In this document: positions 12,657-24,591 of the stretch, in pieces
Numbering within the stretch: the stretch's first letter is position 1
Layout: every line of letters begins with the position of its first letter
DNA from: Acanthochlamys bracteata
Lineage: Eukaryota > Streptophyta > Magnoliopsida > Pandanales > Velloziaceae
Assembly: GCA_019914995.1 (NCBI GenBank)
Contig: CM034136.1
Coordinates: 3,859,270-3,923,269, forward strand
Reading direction: 5' to 3'
DNA: 64,000 nt
Notes under the pieces: generated by a model
What the model was told of the DNA's origin: nothing
Database searches by the model: none
What the model saw: the letters and a program-made list of their open reading frames with translations, nothing else
Translations under genes and position numbers: made by a program

Positions 12657-12866
12657 TTTAAAAAGTGTAGGTTACTTTGCAGAACGACAAATTTGAGATT
12701 TGTGCAAGATCAGCAACCAAGTAGATAAAACTAACAAAATTGACTTGAAGTATGAATAAGTGAAGGGACAGATATAGAGAAGATTTTGTTAGTTCTATCT
12801 ATTTGGTTACTGAACTTGCACTAATCTCAGCTTTGTAGTTTTACAAAATAACCTACACTTTTTAAA
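12657..12866. mobile_element. Foldback MITE with about 80-bp inverted arms
   Basis: The ends are TTTAAAAAGTGTAGGTTA and its complement. The two arms stay complementary for about 80 bases (for example gcaagatcagcaaccaagtag against ctatttggttactgaacttgc), leaving a loop of about 40-50 bases. It has no coding capacity and no clear target duplication. It lies in the presumed leader intron of the kinase gene. Confidence 0.8.
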
Positions 12867-13299
12867 TGTGTAATTATCTTCCTCGGCTTACATGCAAAAC
12901 AGTTGCAGCTCCTCCAAATAGTATTCTCCATAATGTTGTGTTCTATGCATGCGTCTAGCTAACGATGGTTCTCAAGGAGTCCTCGAATGTGTTGACATCA
13001 ACGCGTTGCTAATTGCTTCTATGACACATAAAAGTACATGTGATGCAGCAGGGCTAACATCAAGCTCCTCATTCTGGTCCATTTATTTTCGAAAATCCTT
13101 TAAAATAAAATGACAACCAAGCATAATAACACCATATTTTGTAGTTATGTAATCAATACAATTACATTTAAGTACTTCACATAAATGAAATCGTAAAAAA
13201 GTGAGAACACACTCTTACACAAAATATGGAACTCTTGCCAGACTAATGGAGTAATAGGTGTAGAGGCTATTTAAACAAAAAACTTGAATGTTAACTAAC

Positions 13300-13352
13300 C
13301 TGTTGGTGTTTGCTGTGGATGTCTTTAAACAGGAGTCTTGATACGTCTGAAA
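13300..13352 (-). other. Candidate upstream exon of the kinase gene
   Basis: On the minus strand a strong acceptor (ttttttttgcag) precedes 53 bases that end at donor gttagt. Joined to the exon starting at 12098, it leaves an open frame upstream of the ATG (ending HSKHQQ, then T, then the ATG). It could be a 5' UTR exon or a short coding extension. I have no family match for its sequence. Confidence 0.35.
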
Positions 13353-14480
13353 CTGCAAAAAAAATTACATCTGTGAATCAGTGAGTCGAATAAACTAGAT
13401 TTGGAGAAAAAGAATGTAAAAACTAAAGACAAGTACGTGTTTAAAATATGATACTAGTTAAGGCCTTTAAAACACTCAAAAAGGTAAGAAAGCCTATTAC
13501 GGCAAAAAATTCTATCATAAATGTTTGATGAAATCATGTGCACAATTTAAATCTTGAAAGAAATAACAATATTTCATACTCCAAGTCACAAATCCTACTA
13601 CACTTGTTTAACAAGCTAAAACAACAGACTGTACAAATCCATATCTCAGCATTGCCTCATTTTGTGCTTCACGCAGTTTAGAATACAATGTCATGCTTGA
13701 ATAAACAGTATGATCTAAGGCTAATACACGCCACATCACTAATCTGACAGGACACTTTCCAAAAGCAACAATGCAGGTTACTCAAAAAGGAACAAATTAG
13801 AAGGATATCTAAAGATGATCGGCACACTGTTAAAGACAGTAACATCTTTTCTTGTAAGTGCTTCCTGGAAACATAACGCCACAGCTACTTGCATCAAAAA
13901 GAGTATGAAATTGTTTAAATCACACAAAATTCTCCTAACTCAATGAAGTCTCTACGAGGACAATTGCTTTCAGTGAAGATTCTGCTAACCCAATTGCAGG
14001 CTCTACCAAGGCTCTAACCTAAACACTCAGGACACATCTGAACTGAAAACCACAAGCGCTCGGACATTTAAAAGATCAGTTAACTATAGAGAAAACTAAG
14101 AAGGACATTTGTTTAAGATCACAGAAACCAGACACCAAAAGTAAAAGAAAAAAAAAGAAAAAAGAAACAGATCCAATGCGCGAATAGACAACAACTTAAG
14201 TGAAAAAACGAGCTACGACGACATCAATCGGTGAAACATCAAGAAATAAAAACAGATCCATCCAGATAAAAACAGATCCATCACCTTCTTCTAAGTAAGA
14301 ACATTTCGACTACTATAAATAAAATCAAGAACTAAAAACATATTAGTGCAGAGTGTGAGTTTGAAATAGAAACTCTATGATCCATCCATCTTCTCCTGTG
14401 TTTCAACACAGGTCCGTCCAGATCAAGAACAAAAAACAACAAAAATTTTTAAAAGAAGTTCAAAATTTTCAGATCTGTAC

Positions 14481-14830
14481 CGTAGAGAGACAGATAGCGA
14501 AAGGAAACACGGAGGGATATTAGGAAATCCTAATGTCACGGCAAGCTCGATCGAGGCACTTCCTGTGCGAAACTAGCGATTCGCGCGAGTCAAACGACCT
14601 CGGATGGAATTGAAAGGCGATGAGAGTGAAAGGAGAGAGAGATCCCACAACGGAAGCTCGTTGAGCGGACTTGGTCAGGGTATCGCTTTGATTTGGCAGT
14701 AGAGAGCGAACGCGTCGCAGGTGTGAAAGGAGAAGATGCACGCTGGGGCAAAAGGAGAAGAATGAAGAGCGAGTTCGAAAGGGTGGAAGTGATGAAGCGG
14801 GGAGTTTTTATACTTGGGGTAATGACTTTT
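14481..14830 (-). promoter_or_regulatory. Minus-strand core promoter and leader exon candidate
   Basis: On the minus strand there is a TATA box, TATAAAAAC (14812-14804), followed by a C/T-rich and GC-richer segment like a plant 5' leader, ending near 14481 at a possible donor gtacag. It faces the kinase gene and lies head-to-head with the copied PP4R3 5' end, whose similarity to the intact gene begins near 14,885. The leader contains no obvious long conserved frame. The assignment rests on composition and signals only. Confidence 0.4.
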
Positions 14831-14884
14831 GTTGCGAGTTTCATTAGCGAAAGGAAGTGACTTCTAGGGTATAAGGAACACACC

Positions 14885-17800
14885 CGAAGAGAGAGAGACG
14901 CTCACAACGCGCGCGATAGAGAGAGTTTTTTTTATTTATGAATTCGCGTTCTAGGTTCTCGATCGATCTCCGCCTCGGGAAATTATTGTCTATTCTGTCA
15001 ATTTCGAAGCTCGTAGTCTTTGGAAACTGCTTTTTTTGGCCCCGAAATCATTGGTTTCGGGTCTCGGATTCTCTCGCGATGGGAACACAAGGGACGAACG
15101 TGAATAATTCGAATTCCATGAAGGTAAGTGTTGTTTCAATTGTTTTCTTTCTGGATTTTCAGTTGCGTTGGCCCACTGGTTTTGTGCCCTAGATTCATGC
15201 GAGATCAAGTTTTCGCGTTATTTGAAATGCTTTAGGGAATCTTTAGTTTTTGTTTTAATTTCATTTTCAAAAATAAAAGTTACTTTTGATAAAGCCATCC
15301 ACTATATTATTCTTACTGTGAAATATAGAAATGATATTCTGTTGATTAGGAAATGGATATAATGGTTTTGGTTCCTGTTCGTTTTGTTCATTGATTAATT
15401 AGCTGAAGGAGCCGTTTGGATAAACTTAAAAGTTTTAACTTTTTTGACAAAAGTTACTTTTTTTACTTTTTTTAAAAAAAAGTAGCTGTTAACTTTTTTT
15501 TAAAAAAGGATATGTATATTTGGATAAATTTAACTTTTTCTGAAAAAAAGTTAAGGAGAGTGTTTGGCAAAAAAGAGCTGAAAAGTTAGAAAAAAATATG
15601 AAAGACTAAACTATCCTTTATAATATAATATTTGATATATAAAAAATTTATAAATATTGTGTTATATATTTATTTATTTTTACTTATATTTTATTTCTAA
15701 TACTATAAAAAAAAAAAACAGAAAAAAAGCTACAGCAGTTTTTAATTTTAGTGATTTTTTCTATACATGATAATTAACCTACTCCACTACTAAAATATTA
15801 TCTACTAACAAAATTTTATTTTGAGTGATTAAAAGGAAGCTCCATTAAATACTTTGATCATATAAAAGCAAACTTTATAAAATCGTTTTCAAAATAAAAG
15901 CTTTCAAAAAAAAAAAAACACCTTCTAACATCTTAAGAACACATTCAAGCATCACAACATACTGCCCCTATGAGGAAAACATCTTAATAATAAAAATGCA
16001 TGTAACTAGCTCAAGATTGAAGATTAACAAGATTAACTCTACCATTAACAAGATATCAATAAAAATGACCTCGAATGACTACTATGTTCCAGCACAGCAT
16101 CAAAAGGAAAAAAAAAGCACTTAAACTAATCAAACCAGACATCTATCAGTTTAACATCTACCTTAAGATCCTATAATTCATATCATGCAAGATCAGAAGA
16201 AAAGTAGCACAACTGCCCAAAGTCATTCAAGTAAAAATTTGAACTCCATTTTTGTTCAAAACTTAGAAAAAGTTATATCTCTAACGCTGCACAGAAATTT
16301 CTCTTGATCCAGCAACTTCATGTATTTAGTGAGGTTTAAAAAACAAAAATTCAGAAATATGATAACGAAGACAGACCAAAAAAAAATTCAAAGGGAATTT
16401 TTTTTTACGATAATGATCCGTGTAGGCATAATTTCCATCCAAATCTAGTTAAAGAAGTTGTACTCTAACAAAACACACAAGTTTTACAGAACACGAAGAA
16501 AAAAAGGGAAAACAAAACTATGACATTTAACCGAGCACTAAATCTTTCATATACAAACTGCAACAAACAATCAATATTAGAAACATGAAATATCATAAAC
16601 AAAATATCATAATTATCAACTGTAAATTGCCACCACCACCGACTAAAAAAATTTCAATCTTTTTCGAAAACACTAAACGGCAAAAAAAATTTCCTGAATT
16701 CTTGCACTCAACTTCAATCAAATCGTTTCAAACAAAACAAAAAGAAAAGAAATTATTCAATTGAATTTTGAAAGAAGAAGAATGTAATCACCTTTTCGTA
16801 GTCGTCTCCGGCTCTCGAGCTTGATTGGTGCAGCACAACGGCTACAAAGTTCGCAGTGGTTAAGAGAAGAGACGAGGAAACGAAAATCGGCGTCGGAGAA
16901 GAAGCACGCTTGCCGGAACAAGAGATCGCTGCCGGGGTGGGGCGGAGCGGAGTGAAAAAAAACCTAGAAATCAAGTCTGCGTGAGAGAAATGAAAAAGAT
17001 GGTTGAATGAATTGCTGGATAACTAATATATATACATCTGTAATTTTGTTAACTTAAAAGGGACAAAATCGACATTTCATAGGTGCTGAGAAAAAAGTTG
17101 CGTGCAACTTTTTTAGAAAAGTTACTCAGTGTAACTTTTTTTTTTCTAACTTATAAATTAAAAAAGTAACTTATAAATTATCTATCCAAACACCCTTTAT
17201 TTACTGTTTGGAGCTTTTTTCAACTTATAAGTTGAAAAAAGCTTATCCAAACGGCCCCGAAATCTGTTCGTAACTGTATCGAAGTACATGTATCTGCTAT
17301 AAGAGTTGGTTTCTGCTTGGCTCACGGTGAATGCATTTGAGTTATTGTTCTACAGAATTGATGCCAATACAATAGGGTAAACAGAGAGAGCCCCTTTTAA
17401 AATTAATGTGATCCAAATTTGACTTTGTTAGCCAGGTTTAGTTTGAATATGTGCTGTTTGCAAGTTTGCCTCCCTCCTGCTATGAATTATGAGTGGCCTC
17501 TTAGGATCTGTTGTAGTACGTGTGCTTCTTGATCAGATTTTATTATACTTCAAAGTTGTAGTTGTACCATGAGTTGAGACCACTCATATCTTTCCAATTT
17601 ATAGGTTACATATAAAGACCAGCTTCTTGCCAATTTTTTTATGCATGGAAGGACAGAGTTGTACTGCATTCATATTGTTATTATTAAGATATACACTATT
17701 TTGAGGAAGATTTGCTGTAAGTAGTATCTGTTATTTATGGTGTAAGTATATTATTTAGAATGTAAGTAGGAACGACAGGTGATGATTCAAGCCCCTCATT

Positions 17801-19590
17801 TTCTGCAAAGCATAAAAGGAGAAAGTCCCACGTTTAGAATAATCTGTTTTAATATCCTCATTGTTCTTGTCTGTATTCCGCTTAAAATTTAAGTCTTAGT
17901 AAAGTTTGTTATTGTTTATATTTTCATTTTTTCTATTAGTTATAGTGGTGCACATCTAAATTACATTTTAACATATCGCAGCGCGTAGACGTCTACCGAC
18001 TGAATGATGAAGGGAAGTGGGATGATCAAGGGACTTGATATGTGACCATCATTTATCTAGAGGTGCTTAGCGTGTCCAGAGACTTTGTTCTAGACTTCCT
18101 CACTTCACCTTCATTACTGCTAAGAATGTTGTTTTCTCTTGTAATACTCTCCTGTTTTAAACTAGCATGAACTGCCTTGTCCTTATGTTTGATACTATTG
18201 ATTCGTAAGTGCATTGTTCTGTCTGATGGTCACATGTACGTATGCTAAACAACTATATCCTTTGGACTAGATAGATTTTCTCCTCATCTCTTTGTTATTA
18301 TGTTGTCAGCACTCTCATGTTGGAGTTTCCCCTTTGGTATGCTGTTAGTGTTAATTTCCTCTTTAAGCTGTCATTTTGACACATGACTTTTAAATATTGG
18401 CTTCACTGAGTCAGCTTGCTTTTTATAACCTGGATGGTTGAAGACTATATAATTGAAGTAGGATCACGAACGTCAAGCTTTATCATGACATTAGCTGATA
18501 TTGGAAAAGAAAGAAGTTAGAGTGCCTTAATATATGAGCCATCTTCCCTTATTGTAATTTAAGTTTGACTAAATTGATTTGAGGAATGTTCTGTAGCAAA
18601 GTACACAATCAGAGTGTTTGAGCTCAGAAACATATTCATTAACTTTTGAATCTACAAAAGTTTCAGTAATTCAATTATTGTAATACAGGTAACCAACTTT
18701 GACATATGAATGCATTATAGTTGATGAACCAATTACTGCATTCATTAATGAATTGGGATTATTACTCTTTTTTTTTAACAGAGCATCAGTTTGATGTTTG
18801 TCAATGAACACTCTTAACTTATGATGAGTTAAGATTTGAAAGTTTTTCTAAGTTTCAAATCTCTTTTACATGTTACTTATGATTCTTGATATATGGTGTA
18901 AAATAGTAGTTTTACTTTAAATAGTCAATGGTAAATGTGTACATATCATTAAGTTTAATTCAGTTACTTGACCAGAAAATTTTGTTGAATTTGGATCTTC
19001 AATATGATATCCAAAAAGTAGGCATGTTTTATGTTATCTAGTATTAGCAGTTCAACTTCAAAGAAGTCTACCTTGACGTTTGTACATATCAGTTTTAAGT
19101 TTTTATTTAGTTACTTATCATAATAAATTATTTAGTTCAAAATTTGATACAGTACCTGAAAACTAGCCATGGTTTATGCCATCTAGTATGGGTTAACTTT
19201 TTATATAATGTATAATATCGTATACACTAACATACAATATGTGACATGCCAAGCTTCTATAGGAAAAAAACATGACAAACTGCACATTCTGTTTGATGTG
19301 GCATGTTTCTACCAGTAGTTTATTAGATATTTAGCTAGCTCTGTAGGTAAATACCTAATGGTCAATTTGGTACTAGTTTCCCCTTGTCTTAATGGAATTT
19401 CTTTGTTCATGGATGTTCATTTTGATTCAGTATGAATTTGCATTTTGAGTCGTAATCAGCTTGAGGAGCTTTTGTTCAGTTACTTCCATCAGGCTATAAG
19501 ATATAGAGTTCCTTAGCATATTGTTCAGTGTCTTCTTGTTTTGATTGCTTTAACCTATATATGGATCTGCGATGCATCTGGTTATATCGC
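14885..19590 (+). pseudogene. Direct copy of the PP4R3 5' end (fragment B)
   Basis: From the gcgcgcgatagagagag leader motif onwards this matches 35,195-38,985, introns included. Exon 1 (15079-15123) keeps its ATG, MGTQGTNVNNSNSM and the donor. Exon 2 (17982-18062) keeps its acceptor and VYRLNDEGKWDDQGT, but the next codon is TGA (18036-18038) where the intact gene has GGA. Further changes are K to D and D to I. No later exon is present: similarity fades near 19,590, before the equivalent of exon 3. Intron 1 carries a 1.85-kb transposon (15408-17258) that the intact gene lacks. The copied promoter and first exon could still be transcribed, but at most a peptide of about 33 residues would result. 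Confidence 0.88.
15408..17258. mobile_element. PIF/Harbinger-like TIR element, 1851 bp, with a visible empty site
   Basis: The ends read inwards are GGAGCCGTTTGGATAAACTT and GGGGCCGTTTGGATAAGCTT, flanked by GAA at 15405-15407 and 17259-17261. The matching point in the intact PP4R3 intron (about 36,590, agatgaaatctg) has one GAA and no insert, so insertion and target duplication are read directly. The terminal motif resembles Tourist/PIF-Harbinger elements, whose usual duplication is TWA, so GAA is atypical. There is no transposase frame. Near 16,790-16,980 a GC-rich block (minus strand) looks like a 5' leader ending at donor gtgatt and may be a captured or ancestral gene start. Confidence 0.8.
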
Positions 19591-19599
19591 TTTTAGACT

Positions 19600-19760
19600 T
19601 TTCAAGCCCAAAAACTGCATTGCTCTTGAACTTTTCTTTAAAATTTAAAAGAAAATAAATTGAATAGTATAAAATAATTATACGAGTTTTTTAAATCTGA
19701 AAAACATGTGATTTGGAAAATTCTACTTTTTCAACCATTCCAAATAAGTGCCCTAAATTG
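19600..19760. repeat. AT-rich MITE-like segment, relative of 7255-7632
   Basis: It shares ataaattgaatat/agtataaaataatt and the end motif agtgccctaaa with the block at 7255-7632. It begins where the PP4R3 copy stops, so it may mark a rearrangement junction. Confidence 0.45.
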
Positions 19761-20570
19761 GCTACATGGATCCTATCACAAGCATTGTGCTCTGTCATGA
19801 GTTGGTAAGATAATGAGATTTTTTCTTGCAGGAACCAATTCATACATTTACAAGCCATTACCCAATCAAGAACATATTTTATCATTAAATGTTCACTCGT
19901 TGTTTAGCTTCAGGGAAAATGCTTGAGCAGTTCCTTTATATTTTATGTCAAAGTCAAAAGAGGACGTTTTTGCATTTGTGTATATTTTAAACATCCATCT
20001 TTTTATATCAGTTCAAACTCAAAACATGATAAACGAATACTTCAGAATGTAGTGTTGGATCATTATAATATTTCTTCAACTACCACACTAAGCCTATGCT
20101 GGCTGAAAGCTATATGACATAAGATGAATTAATTCTCCATGTTCACCATCAGTTCATATTTAGCATGTTTCGGTAAATTTGTTGGTAAAAGAATTTGGCA
20201 ATACCTCAGGAAAGAAACTTCGTAACAAGACAGTAAGATAACTCAGACACCCTGAACGAGTATCTAGTTCCCCATGAGCCTGTCACGGCAGAAGCACCAT
20301 TAAACACTCTATACTATATTTAATAGTGCAACCAACAAACCAGCTCACCACCATCCTTCTAAAACCATCAGCAGCAGCAGCAGCATCACTCCAATACCAA
20401 TTAAGATTTGCAAAGATTAAACAAAATCATCATCATCATGACTTGTTTCTTCTCTAAATTCACCACATCCCTCTCAATTAACTCACTGAATTCATTTGTT
20501 CTAATTCCAAACTCTTAAAACTAATCCAAGAAAAGAAACTGTTTGGAATTAAACTGAATGAAAACGATTG
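19761..20570. other. Intergenic stretch, nothing recognisable
   Basis: No exon, RNA gene or terminal repeat is supported. It includes short cagcagcag and catcatcat runs near 20,370-20,440. Confidence 0.4.
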
Positions 20571-21322
20571 ATTAACTAATTACCTAGAAACGAATTTGGA
20601 ATCGTTTGGGAGTGAGAACCGAAGATCAGCGTCAGAGAAGAGGGAGCGAAGATCGGCGTCCGAGAGGAGGGAGCGAAGATCGATGTTGGAAAGAGGGAGT
20701 GAAGATCGGCGTCGGAGAAGAAACACACTGGGGGGATGGGGCGGAGCCGAGCGGAGAAGAAAAACCTAGGGATCAGATGGTGTGAGGAAATGAGAAGAAC
20801 GAAGAGTTGAATAGCTGGATAGATTATATCCACGTGTGTAATTTGAACTTTGCAGAGTCAAAAGCAACATTTTTTACACCCGGGTAAATAAGTTGAGCAC
20901 TTGTTTTTTCACAAAAGCTACTTAGGGCGTGTTTACTAAGTAGTGGAAAGTGGAGTTTTTAGATAAAATGGAGTTTTTAGAAAGTAAATTTAGAAAATAA
21001 AATTAAAAATTAAAAATATTTAATAAAAAATAAAATTATATATTAATTATATATTTATAGTAAGTTTTAAATTTAAATTTTAAAAAATATTTTATTAATA
21101 AAAAAATTTATTTTAATTTTCGTATGTATTTTATGTTAAAAATAGGTTTAAAAGAAGTGGAGTTTAGAGTATTGGTAAACACGTCCTTAGAGTAGCTTTT
21201 TATTTTTTAACTTACAAGCCTGAAAAGCTATTTATAAATTATTCATCCAAACACTAAAATACTAATATTTGGAGCTTTTTCTCAGCTTATAAGTTAAAAA
21301 AAAATCTATCCAAACAACAACC
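20571..21322. mobile_element. Partial second copy of the GTTTGGATAA-type TIR element
   Basis: The GC-rich block at 20,600-20,790 (ggcgtcggagaagaa..., gatggggcggagc) and the right end (aacttataagttaaaaaaaaatctatccaaac) match the last 500 bases of the 15408-17258 element. Inside it a unit of roughly 28 bp (gggagcgaagatcggcgtcsgagaga type) is repeated about four times at 20,620-20,730. I could not find the matching left end. A younger MITE is nested at 20935-21186. Confidence 0.6.
20935..21186. mobile_element. Tourist-like MITE with TTA target duplication
   Basis: This 252-bp element has termini GGGCGTGTTTACTAA and, read inwards from the right, GGACGTGTTTACCAA. It is flanked by TTA at 20932-20934 and 21187-21189. 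The interior is AT-rich and non-coding. A TTA/TAA duplication and a GG-starting terminal repeat are diagnostic of PIF/Harbinger-derived Tourist MITEs. It interrupts the older element around it. Confidence 0.85.
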
Positions 21323-21750
21323 TATTAAAAGGATAGGCTTGGAGATGAGGTCCTAAGCTAGTTTCATGTGAAAATCAGTTTTAACAAAATATGGTCAGAA
21401 GGAGAAATCAAGAGCACATTCTTTCCATTCAAAATTCGGAGAACCTTTACCTAAATAACACCGACTATAAACCAAAACAATTTGGAGTAAGGCCGGTAAT
21501 TATAGTTCAGACATAAAACCCACCTGAGGCATTAGACAAGAATTATATGAGTACAAGATCCTCTAGCATGAATTGTTTTGCATGATACCCTAGGAAGTTA
21601 ACTTACCTGTTGTTCCAACAAAGTAAACAGAATTCCAACTTCAGAAAAAATATGTCAATAATAGATTTCATTGAACTACGGAAGATATTTGACGGATTTA
21701 GCTTAATGTTATTAAGCAATCCTATCCTTAAATCATTTTCTAGTTTATTT

Positions 21751-23182
<1,432 letters not shown>

Positions 23183-23184
23183 GG

Positions 23185-23225
23185 CGCGGCTGCAGGAAGG
23201 GAAGGTGCGGCTGCAGGAAGGAAAA
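23185..23225. repeat. Short GC-rich direct repeat at the ASL pseudogene edge
   Basis: GCGGCTGCAGGAAGG occurs twice, about 20 bases apart, immediately beyond the last base that matches ASL intron sequence. It may be filler DNA at a rejoining point. Confidence 0.6.
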
Positions 23226-23837
23226 GAAAAAAGGAAGATTTTAAGGTTAGGGTTGGCGGTAAATTTAATCTCACAGTCAAATTTTAGGTTGAGAGTAGGA
23301 TTGCTTATTGGATTTTGACAATTTAAAGCGTAGTGTCGGTCAAATCATGGTCAAATCACGTTCAAAATTTGTCAATACTGTAATAGTCTCAATTGTTGTA
23401 CGCTTAAAACACAAATTCATGTTAAAAAAACTTCAACAGATATGGACCAAAAACAAAGTTAAGACTGAAGACATATGCGGTCTTTTTAACATTTTTTAAT
23501 TCCAATTTTTTATCTTACCGCTTTTAATAAAGTATTTAAACGGGTGGGATATCGACACATCCCACCCTATAGGCACTTGTTAACAACTGTATACACTCAC
23601 TCAACGAACGGTTGAGATACAGCCACACTAGCTAAATCAACGGTGCACACATACAGTCGAATAAACACTATATCACTTTACGTATTCTCTCTCCGCGTAA
23701 ACCATTCTCTTCTCAAAAAAATTTTCTCAAACTTTCATCTATCTCTCGCACCAGCTCGAGCTCCTCGACGATTCCGGCTGGATCCTGTCGGTTCCGGCTA
23801 GATCTCGTCGCCTGCTTCGATTTTGGACAAAATCCAG
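23226..23837. other. Intergenic stretch next to the tandem repeat block
   Basis: No gene is supported. Near 23,542-23,568 there is a small inverted repeat (gggtgggat / atcccaccc). The following 200 bases look like the left part of an unidentified repetitive element that runs into the GC-rich block. Confidence 0.35.
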
Positions 23838-24375
23838 CTCGATTGCGGCGCATGCTTCCACTCCGGCGAAAATTGGAGCTCGGCTTTGGATCCGGCTATT
23901 TTGGCGCGATTACGGCGATTAGGGGCTCGGTTTCGTCGATTCTGGCTCAAATTACTCGGCTTTGTCTCACTCCGGCTGGATTGCGGCTTGAATTCGTCGC
24001 CTGCTTCGGTTCCGGCTCAAATTCCGGCTTGATTCCGGCAATTTGGGGTTCGGTTCCGTTGATTCGGCTCAATTTGAACGGCTTTGTCTCACTCCGGCTC
24101 GATTGCAGCTTGAATTCGTCGTCTGCTTTGGTTTCGGCTCGAATTTCAGCTCGATTTTGGCGATTTGGGGCTCGGTTCCGTCGATTTCGGCTCAATTTGC
24201 TCGGCTTGGTCCCACTCCGGCTCGATTGCGGCTTGAATTCGTCCCCTGCTTTGGTTCCGGCTCGAATTCCGACTCGATTCCGATGATTCCGGCTCGATTG
24301 CGGCTTGAATTCGTCGTCTGCTTTGGTTTCGGCTAGGTTCCGGCTCAACTCCGGCGATTCGAGCTCGGATTCGTC
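23838..24375. repeat. GC-rich tandem repeat, about 121-bp unit, about 4.4 copies
   Basis: Units start near 23,838, 23,958, 24,079 and 24,202, with a partial fifth. Each runs gctcgattgcggcttgaatt, cgcctgctttggttccggct, cgattccggcgatttggggc, tcggttccgtcgattt, and so on. Copies differ at scattered bases, and a few subunits are shortened near 24,280. The block is far more GC-rich than its surroundings. Several overlapping frames stay open on both strands, which is a composition effect and not evidence of coding. Confidence 0.85.
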
Positions 24376-24466
24376 GGTTCCGGTTCAATTTTATTGATGT
24401 TAATTTTGATTTTTTGTTTTGTTTTTTCGCTGATTTAATTTATAGTCAATTTTATTTAATTTTTTG

Positions 24467-24591
24467 TGTATTGATTTTGATTTCTGTTGTATTGGTTTTG
24501 ATTTCTGGTGTATTGGTTTTGATTTCTGATGTATTGGTTTTGATTTCTGTTGTATTGGTTTGATTTTTGATGTATTGGTTTTGATTTCTGA
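24467..24591. repeat. 21-bp tandem repeat, six copies
   Basis: The unit is TGTATTGGTTTTGATTTCTGN. Six consecutive copies occur, one missing a base and several differing at the last position. It lies 90 bases after the GC-rich tandem block, and both may belong to one repetitive element. Confidence 0.9.

Noticed and set aside
16753-16974. Minus-strand 73-codon frame with a basic, Ser-rich N terminus like a transit peptide
   Set aside because: It lies in a transposon, its relative at 20.6-20.8 kb does not keep the sequence in frame, and the composition is that of a leader.
23823-24388. Several overlapping open frames up to 147 codons on both strands
   Set aside because: They arise from the GC-rich tandem repeat, are open in multiple frames at once, and show only repeat-derived Arg/Ser/Glu or Leu/Phe patterns.
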